Source: Antonospora locustae (lineage: Eukaryota > Microsporidia). From it: a stretch of 64,000 nucleotides of DNA. Shown here piece by piece: positions 55,145-64,000 of this stretch. The DNA is taken from the NCBI GenBank assembly GCA_007674295.1, contig CM017453.1:62001-126000 (forward strand), written 5' to 3'. The notes under the pieces are model-generated. The model saw nothing but the letters and a program-made list of their open reading frames with translations, had not been told where the DNA came from and did not search any database. The position numbers and the translations under genes are program-made. Position 1 is the first letter of the stretch. The number at the start of each line of letters is the position of its first letter.

Positions 55145-57752
55145 TATATATCTTTCCTTATGATATAAAATTATTCAATATAATTTTTTTAATTGTATAT
55201 TTATTCTACATATCATATACAATCTATATTAACATATTATGAAATAATTTATTCATATAAAAATATACTAGAAAATATTAATTTATAATAAAACTACTTA
55301 GTATTGAATTATCTAATATAATATAGAATATTTTACTTGACTTATATTTACGATGATGTTTTCAATGTATTTTGTGTACAATGAAGTATAAAAAAAGTAG
55401 TTAAGATGTTATAATACTAAGTTTTATTTTTATAATTTAGTTTTATTTTCTGCTAAACAAATTCATATACAAGATATAAAAGTGAACAAAAGTGTGAAAT
55501 TTATTGTCTAAATATGGGAAAGATCATAAAATTATTCTAACGATTTATTAATATCATAAAAAAATTCGCTTGTTAAGCAAACTCCTTCTTGTTTCTTATA
55601 CGTATGTTCAATTAATGTTAGAAATAAACTACAAATAATTTTTATTATATTAAATTTAATAATTATTAAAGGAAAAAAGTATACCAACATTTATTTAATG
55701 TTAATTATGTTATTTTTAATAACTCCGCCTATAGTATTTTAAAATGTATGACTTTTTAAATTATTTATGTCTAGTTTATCTTAATTTTATTTACAAGTAT
55801 TGTATTTCTCAATAAATCTATTACAATAGATTACATCATGCTTTTACATTTTAAAGTATTATTATGCCGTATAATATTATTTTTTTGCTTATAAATCCAA
55901 TTTTCTTTGTATTTTTTAGATTTATTATTAATATACAAATCAGTATATAATGTGAACTTTTATATTCATAGTCAACTAAATAACTTTTATTTTAGTTTAG
56001 ATTTATCTTTATATTAAACAATTGTATTTTCAGAACTCTTAAGATAACACATATTCTTCTGAGATATAAATACTTAAAACTTAATATTTAAATTCATAAT
56101 GTAGTTTAGATCTTATGTTTTTAGTTAGACACAACAAGATTACTACTAAAAAGGTAAATATTCCATTTTAACTAGCCAAACTATTTTCTGTATAAGACCC
56201 TTTCTCTTTTTAAGGTGTATCTAATTTTTAACTGCAATAAAGCCTTCTTAATAACACATGTATCTCACATTCACTGCATTTGATTTGCCTATATCCTCTA
56301 TGGATGAATGTGTTCAAATAAAGTGATCATAAGTGACCTCTCCAATACCTTTTTTTGCATATAAGTTGCAGTTTTTTGTTTTCAAAGATTTTATTGATAA
56401 AACATGATGCAATTTGGGGTATGATTTTAAGTTATTCTGCAAACATACAATTATTCATCGTAAAAGCACTTTCCTATTTTAAATTTAGGAAAATCACACA
56501 ACCTTCATTTGTAAAGGACCCTACTAGATCTTCAAAATTTTCGTTATGTAAAAAATTTCCTAGCATTTGCAATCCTTTATATTCTTAGATTTATTTACAT
56601 AAAAATAATTTAATGCTGTATGTTATTAGACAATAAATCATTTTTCACCTTCAGATAACAATCTTGAAAACATAGTTGTAGTTATTAAAATATTTTATTA
56701 TACTTATCCTTCCTAAAATTGATATAAAATAGATTTGTACATTGTGATATCTTTTTTATAACAGAAAAAAAATAATGTTTATACCCATAAAAATTTATTG
56801 TATGTATAATTATTTATTCAACATATGATGATATAATTATACAGTTTATTTTATTCATTACAATTTTTTATAATTTATTCTAAAAATCATAGAAGTATTA
56901 TTTTATTATTGTTATTAAATATATTTATACAATTTATTATTACTATTACTTTTTAATTAGGTAATTCTTTTTTTTTAATATCTATAAATGAATAATAATT
57001 ACTAAAGTTCTATATGTGCAAGTAATTACTTTAATTAATGAAAATAACATAATCAATATTTATTTTTAAATTAATCCTTTGGCCTTTCATTTAACACATA
57101 TTAACTAATTAGTTTTGCAATTTATTTTGATTATCTACACTTCAAATAAAAAAATATTAAAATTTTTAAATGTTCTTATTAAAAGAAAAACCTTTGAAGA
57201 ATAAAGATAAAAGTATTTAAGCAAATTGTATAAAATAAGACAAAAGTATTTTAAGCAATTACATTTCGTAATATCACAATTTATCTTTTATATTTTAACT
57301 CTATGCTCTCATAAAACATATGTAATTATATATTACAATTGTATATAACTGTTTAAATTAATGCATATTACTATTAAAAGGAATAGCACAACTTATAATA
57401 TGATTTTTATTTCATTATTATTTTAAAATGATAGATAGAAACCTTATTATATAAATTTTTAATTCGGATATACAAATTTCATTATAGAATATGTGATCAA
57501 ACATTAAAGTTTTAATATAAAAAAATTATTTTTAATATTTTATATATGATTTAAAAAAACAATATAAATAAGTTCTTTCTGTAATTGTAGTATATATTAA
57601 TTATTTAATTCAACAAGAAAAAATATTCTAATATTTATGTCTTAGCATAAAAGTACATTTTTTTAATAATGAAACATGTCTTTAACAAACACTGTGTAAT
57701 AATATTATGAATTAATGAAAATGTGATATTATTTTTTTGCCATGAACTTGAC

Positions 57753-57830
57753 TATAACAGGCACATAGTAGGCAAACTAGCCATAATACTTTAAGAAGCT
57801 TTCCTAAATGGAATATTGATAAAATTGATA
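57753..57830 (+). repeat. Dispersed repeat pair, copy 1
   Basis: TATAACAGGCACATAGT at the start and TTTCCTAAATGGAATATT later correspond to GTAACAGGCACATTGT and TTTCCTAATCTGGAAATT at 61541-61620, in the same order and spacing over about 80 bases. Confidence 0.4.
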
Positions 57831-60800
57831 CAAAAAGAAGACATAGTAACATATATAGTAGATGATTATAAAAAATAAGTTCTAAAGGAGCAAAATTATA
57901 AATGCAACTGCTGAACTACATAAACCATAAAATTTATTTTTAGACTTTAATATATAGAATTTTGTTGTAAACAAGTTAAAATTTTTCTAAAGATTAGTTT
58001 TGTATATAAAAGTTTTAATTCATTCTATTAACTAATAACTGAACATGTATAAAAAAGAATTACATTAACAAAAAAATTACGTAAAAAATATAATGTATAA
58101 CAAAATTTAGATTATATTTATTACATATATTTTAATTTTGACCAATTTTTTATATAAAAACATAAATTTGAGAGTAAAATATTGCAAAATGTCATATCGC
58201 ACGTTAAAATTTCAGGATATTTTTCCTAATTTATATAGGACTTTTATTAGTAACATAAAACTATTAGTTAAAAAAGAATCAAATAATTATGTTAGTTTTA
58301 TATTATTTATTTTGAATTAAAAAGAAATCTTGATATTATACTTTACATAAAGTTTTATAATTTATCTAAAATATCATACATATTTAGATAATATTCATTT
58401 AATGCTATATATCTTAATATTATAATTTGATATAAATTATAAAAAATTAATCATTAAGATTATTGTGTTAAAGGTTAAGACAAATCACTTAACATTGCTA
58501 CTCAATGTGTTTATAACGTTTTGACGTGTTTCAAAATTAAGATTTATTTCAATTCATTTGATATATATTCTATATAATTTTAACATCTAGATTGTTATTT
58601 AACGGTATTTATGATATATCTTATAGCTGCCTTAAAAAATGAATGAGTGTATCAGATTAAAAGTCACATAATACGTTTTTACTTGTATTAATTACATCAT
58701 AGATGTTAGTACACAAAAGATATTATTAAAAATTATTATTAAAATTAACTGAAAAATCCAGAACTTATATAAATAGAAAACTCACATATAATAAACAGAG
58801 TTAATCAGATATTGATATACAATTAAAATAAAACAGACGTACATAGTCCTAAAAGTCATAATAAAATAAAGATAGAATAAAACTGATTTTAAAAAACTAA
58901 TATAATTAATATGTTATAAATAGTTAATATTAAAAAAAAAAGGTAAAAGATTGTAAATACAACATTACGGTATAAATTTAAAAAATCTTCTTATAAATAA
59001 AAAGGTGTAATTATATAATAAATGCTAATAAATTATAAATATTAATTGAGAAAGCAACTTATGTTTATAGTTACAATTATACGTAAAAAATTAATATTGT
59101 AACAAATGAATGCATTAAGTCTATCAAAACAAAATATTTTAACTTATAGAAGTTAATATGTTGTTTTTTAAAACAATTTATTTTATAATATTTCATATTT
59201 TTATTAATGTTTAAATTTTTATTATCGGATAAACATAAGATTTTGTTTATTATAAGTCTGTTTTTTATTCTATAGTTTTTTTCTGGTAATACAAATTCAA
59301 TCCATTATTTTAAATAATACTTTAAATTGTTTTGAGGAATTTTATTCACTATATCTAATAAATAGTTATTACTTTTACTAAATCCTATAAACTTTAATAT
59401 ATATTATAACGGTTATACAATTTTATGTAACTACTTATATAAAAGTTGTATAGCTTTATTTTTTTCTTTTTAATGATTTAAAAACAATAAATTTGTTTTC
59501 AAAAATATATATCCAAAAAGTCATACAGTCCAGATACACAGATTTTATACTACATAGTTTCCAAGTAACAACATATTATTGTTTGTAAATGTAAACTTTA
59601 ACATTAAATTACCTATTTTATTATTTTAAATAAAACATTTTCTCCATTGTAACTTTCTTTCTGATTTAATAGTTAGCTAGTATCATATCATAGGTAAAGG
59701 TTAATTTTTTTTACATGTTATCATATTTGTATTATTAGAATCTTTCAGGCTAAGTAGTAATAATTTTATATATTCTCTTTGATACTGTCAATGTAATAAG
59801 TATTGTTTCAAAATTACTACAAAATATCATTATACATTTTACAAGAACTACAAGAATAAAATCGTTTTTCTAATAACTAACTGTATTTATGAGAAATATT
59901 TTTTATTAAACTATTTAAAATATATATTAAAACTAAACAAAACTTCTTTATTTTAGATTAACTATTTTCAACAAAAAACATAATTACCTTAATTTTAAAT
60001 ATCAAGAGTAATATTATTATAATTCGAGTCTTCTACAATTATTAAGTTATAAACTACTATATAATTATTGTAAATAAATTGACGTGTTCTTTTAGTTTGT
60101 ACTTTTATTGATTGTTAGATTTCCAACTTTATGTAGAATCTTATTATGTATGAGTTCACAAAATGCTTAACATGTAAAAATATACTAATAAAATGTTAGA
60201 CTTGACACTTTGCCATAGTACGCTATAGTACAATAATATGTTAAACAAAATATTTACTTGCAGTTATGTTGTATATATATTTCAAAATATAAAATCTGTT
60301 ATCTTTAACTAATAATAGATGAACTAAAATTAAGATACAAGCGTATCACAAACTTATTAATATAATATTGTTGATAAATTGCTATTCAGGTTTTATAACA
60401 TTACTAAAAGGTATACTATTTTAGAAACCAATTAATTCATCGATCTATATTCTTTCTTATTCATTTGGAAAATCTATAGTTGTTTAAATGATCTACTTAG
60501 ATCAACTATGGACATATGCCAGACGCCTAAAAAACACATTGATAAGATTGTATTATAATTTATTTTTAAATATAAATTTGTAGAAAAAGTGATTTATTTT
60601 ACGCTAGAATTAATTATAACAGTAAGTTTATTTTACAATATTTAGACATTTCTATAAAAAAGTGTTTTGAAAAAATTAACTGGTAATAATGTTAAATAAA
60701 ATATTATGTAGATAGATTGTTGTGAATTATTTAGAAAAAACATATTAAAAAAAAATGTATACTATTAGACTTTATTTTTTTATGTCAAAATAAGTTTAAA

Positions 60801-61540
60801 GCGTAAAAAATGCTTATTATACATTAAAATTAATTTTTATTCTTAAGTAATTGTTTTACAAACATGTTTGAATTTTATAATATAGTATGTTAATATTTCT
60901 TAAGTCCAAAAATGTAATGTTTTCATTTTTAAATTAACTATACTTGTTTGAATTCATTTATTTTTCATGATAATTTTGTCTTTGCATATTTGTATTATAA
61001 TAACATTATGTTTAATGTATTTTTATGAGTTATTTACCCATTTTACTTATAATATTTTCTTATCATATTATTAAAACATTATTTCTTTCATACGAACATA
61101 AACTAAACTAAAATTAAGTGTAGTTGATAAAAAACTTAAAGCTCATAAATTTTAAAAGTATATTATTACTTATATAATTATTAATGTACATATATTATTA
61201 AGCCTATTACCAGCATATTCCTTGCTCCATTACAAATATTCTGCTAGCAAGGACTTAACTGGTGTATATGGTGTCGGTAAGAGTTTTAATATATGGTGAA
61301 CATTGAGCTGTTAATATTCAGTACTATGTATCTTGACATCTGATTATTTATTTGCTTTTTTATCTTTCTTATGTGGCCGTAATAGGTAAAGCCTCTGTGA
61401 AATGAAGTAGGGGTTACTCTAAATATATTATGATAGTCGACTAACAGCATACAATGGGCTCAATCAGTCCAAGCTTTTTCGTGTTTTTTCTTTGTTCTCT
61501 TAACAAAAAAAATGAATTATGCTTATGCTCATAAAAAAGT

Positions 61541-61620
61541 GTAACAGGCACATTGTGAATCTTAACAATCCAGGATACTTTATGGAAGTTTCCTAATCTG
61601 GAAATTTTATAAGACTGTTA
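61541..61620 (+). repeat. Dispersed repeat pair, copy 2
   Basis: Same-strand counterpart of 57753-57830. It shares the TAACAGGCACAT opening, an ATACTTTA in the middle and the TTTCCTAA...TGGAA end. It lies in a slightly more G+C-rich island (61.20-61.56 kb) that otherwise shows no readable gene. Confidence 0.4.
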
Positions 61621-61924
61621 CCTAAAAAAGTTATTGTATTTTAAAAGTATACTTTAATATATTAAAAATTATAATAATATAAAACAAAAATAATAAAAAC
61701 ATCATGTATTGTGACATTTAACTTGTATAACCATAATAATGATGTAATTTCTAGTAAAAAAGTGTTTATAAAAATTTAATTATAAAAATAATAGTTATGA
61801 TTGAAATTTATTATACAAAATTTAAAGAAAAATTTTTGACAAAATATATTAAATTTTTGAAACTTAACATAAAAAATATTTGTTATTTATATTTAATAAA
61901 CTTATTTGAAAAATTTATTATACT

Positions 61925-62375
61925 ATTTTTTAAAGTCTGTGATGTGAAGTGTGCTTGGAAAAGTTCATAAAATGTTGAAAGTATTGTTGAGAATTTTGTA
62001 TGTGTATCAAGTTTGATATGCATATCAAAACAGATCTAAAGCTCAGCTTCAATAAGTTTGAATTGTGGTACACGACAAGACAAAAAATGAAATGGATATC
62101 GTGGGTGTAAGAAGCACTTCTTTCAGAGATTGCAAAAGGTTGAGATTATAAGCTCACAAATATGGGCCTCTTGCTATTGAGCTGAAGATAATCTACAGGC
62201 ATAAGGTAAATTTAATATCTTATATGATGACATGAGACGGTTTGGTAGTGTCAGAAGGATATTAGAATTTAATGACTCAATTTTATCTTGTGACGTTAAG
62301 AAGAAAAATATTGCAAACAGATTGCGAGTCAATAAATGCAGATTGAAGAGGTGTCTAGAACGATGGAAACTTTAG
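61925..62375 (+). repeat. Decayed dispersed element, copy A
   Basis: This aligns in inverted orientation with 53690-54210. The final frame is protein-like and ends at TAG 62375: YDDMRRFGSVRRILEFN, then KKKNIANRLRVNKCRLKRCL, a basic helix-turn-helix-like run. It is preceded in the same frame by two stops (TGA and TAA) and further protein-like codons. Upstream, CIKFDMHIKTDLKLSFNKF matches CIKSNMRIRTYLYISHY in copy B. It is a degenerate coding element and the class is unknown. Confidence 0.6.
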
Positions 62376-63035
62376 ATATTTTTGAAATACAATAGTTTTA
62401 TTTACTTGAAGATATTATTAATATATTATTTTTAAAAACATATCCATTGGATAAAATGTAATACTTATGAAAATTGTATTTAGTTAATAAAAAAATAATC
62501 AAATCATACTCTCAACAAAAGTGAGGAAAAAGTTATTTTAAATGTAGAGAATGTTAAACACATACTTTTTTATACTAAATTTAAGAAAAATACTAATATT
62601 TTGTTTATAAATTTAATGGAAAGTCTTCAAATAAATTCATACTAAATAAAACTATTTTACTGCGGAATGTATTTTTATAATTCCACTTATATAAAAAATA
62701 TCATCTTTTTTAAAAAAAAATTATTTTAACATACTATATTTTTACACATATGTTTTTTAATGTATTATTACGCTAATGAAAACGAACATACATATAATTT
62801 ATTTTTTAAACTCATAAAATACTTTGTTATAAAATAATGTTCATTAACATTACAAATGTTTCTTTCTTAGTCTTACTAATATTTATTTTAGGATCGTAAA
62901 ATTAATGCAAACTTAATTTATATATATTTCTTATCCCTATTTTTTATATAATTCAACTTTAAATAATATTATTTTTATTATAATGTTATTAGTTAATAAT
63001 TTTTTACTTAAAGAATATTATAATATCTATCATTT

Positions 63036-63164
63036 ATGGTTTCTAGAACCAAAAGCTACAACAAACTTCTTTCAAAGAAAGATAACAATAACAGCAATGT
63101 TTCTGACATTGTTAAAAGAAGATTATCAGTGATACTAGATAGAATAACTACCTTTGTAAACTAG
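63036..63164 (+). pseudogene. Small ORF in an island of the AT-rich block
   Basis: ATG at 63036 opens 42 codons rich in Lys/Ser/Asn (MVSRTKSYNKLLSKKDNNNS..., then SDIVKRRLSVILDRITTF). Base composition here and up to about 63290 is less AT-biased than the surroundings. No family is recognised. It may be another fragment of a dead element. Confidence 0.2.
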
Positions 63165-64000
63165 TGTGTAAAACTGGCAATAATTTGAAATAAACTCAGT
63201 GAATCAAAATGCAAATCAGAGGGTGTGACAAAATTAGCTCGAAACTTTTTCTCAAAATTCTCTAAAATGTAGATTTCACGATAATGTTGTTATTGCAAAA
63301 AAGCTAGAATCAGTTAATAAATTTTATTTATGAATTTATTGATGTATAATTCAATAATAAGGTATTATATAAAAAACATCTACTACTTTGCGATATTTAG
63401 ATCTGTGTTTTATTCAAGTTCTTATATACTTTGACATTTATCAATTAAATTAATTCTATTGTAATAATATTCTAAAATTTTATTTTGTGCGTTATTATTT
63501 CCCTAATATATTGCTTATATTCTACTATTAAGTATTTAAATGTTCCTTTAAAAATTGTTTACATTTAATAATATTGAATATATTTATTAATTAACAAAAC
63601 ATATATTATTAATTGTAATTTTTAGTTTCTTTCTAAAAATATAGTAATACATATTATTTCACATATATTTCCATAGTGTCTTCACTAAAGATTGTGTTTA
63701 TTCTTAATACACTTTTAAAGATACATTTTCTATTTTTTATATGATGAGTTTGTTATACTATATTATGCATAATTTTTTATTTTATTATCTAAGTTATTCA
63801 TCTAAAAATCATTGTTTTATCTATTTTTTTATTTTATTTTTTTAAGTTATTTTTTAATTATTAATATTTTATTCTATTGTATCAAACATATCTTTTTTAT
63901 AATTTATTATTTTATGTTTCTTGTAATTTTGCTGCAAAACAATATGTTTGTTTTATTTAATAAGCTAACTTTTAAAATATTTATATTTTTAATACTATGT

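Larger units (their letters stand above)
48719..64000. other. AT-rich, gene-poor block (about 15.3 kb)
   Basis: Immediately after the BRR6 stop, composition falls to roughly 20-25% G+C and stays there to the window edge, with stop codons dense in all frames. The few open frames (54021-54206, 56355-56588, 58138-58320) lack motifs and are explained by chance or by the antisense of a relic. Islands of more balanced composition occur near 53.69-54.21, 61.20-61.56, 61.93-62.38 and 63.04-63.29 kb. A subtelomeric, centromeric or transposon-graveyard identity is possible; no telomere repeat is visible. Confidence 0.8.

Noticed and set aside
56355..58320. ORFs at 56355-56588 and 58138-58320
   Set aside because: They consist of AT-driven Lys/Phe/Ile/Asn codons, lack motifs and start signals, and are not longer than expected among so many frames.
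1..64000. tRNA, rRNA, CRISPR or telomere repeats
   Set aside because: I looked for TPsiC-loop GGTTCGAATC-like cores, rRNA-like conserved stretches, regularly spaced direct repeats and telomeric TTAGG-type arrays and saw none; a covariance-model scan would be needed to exclude degenerate tRNAs.

Overview
The window reads as a microsporidian genome. Nearly all genes are short and intronless, their products are shorter than yeast or human counterparts, and they sit close together on both strands. The repertoire is eukaryotic but reduced: a mitosome-type TOM40, the cytosolic Fe-S scaffold NBP35, and compact versions of RIX7, NUP170, LTN1, eIF3b, DDX60 and BRR6. At least 22 start codons are preceded, within about 10 bases, by a C-rich CCC-type signal. 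This is the start signal described for microsporidia, and it settles several ambiguous starts.

Positions 1-48,720 form a gene-dense domain (about 43% G+C in a line I counted). Left to right, the recognisable genes are: RIO1; RIX7 and NSE2 (head to head); a RAD21-type kleisin; NUP170; NBP35; a CAP-Gly protein; BUD32; LTN1; tyrosyl-tRNA synthetase; eIF3b; an ankyrin/PH protein; TOM40; EAF7; a PI-transfer protein; uS4; a beta-propeller protein; eL21; SEC61-gamma; a DSN1-like protein; a universal-stress-like protein; NDK; RPB3; two unknown helical proteins; PP2A-B55; a SulP transporter; a syntaxin; a dUTPase-fold protein; a protein kinase; PCC1; a small helical protein; two adjacent homeobox genes (TALE HD1 and typical HD2, resembling the putative microsporidian mating-type pair); a DDX60-type helicase; and BRR6.

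The longer gaps in this domain (4.1-6.7, 28.7-30.1, 36.4-37.9 and 42.1-44.1 kb) are not featureless. They hold short Cys-rich or coiled-coil ORFs, one candidate spliced TAF6-like histone-fold gene with a 42-nt intron, and what looks like a badly decayed gene with several frame changes.

From about 48.72 kb to the right edge the composition drops abruptly to roughly 20-25% G+C, and no convincing intact gene remains. Inside this AT-rich block are small islands of more normal composition. Two of them (about 53.7-54.2 kb and 61.9-62.4 kb) are diverged inverted copies of one former element, and shorter dispersed repeats are also visible. I found no tRNA, rRNA or CRISPR array. Functionally the gene set covers ribosome biogenesis and translation, chromatin and transcription, chromosome segregation, organelle import and Fe-S assembly, and membrane trafficking.
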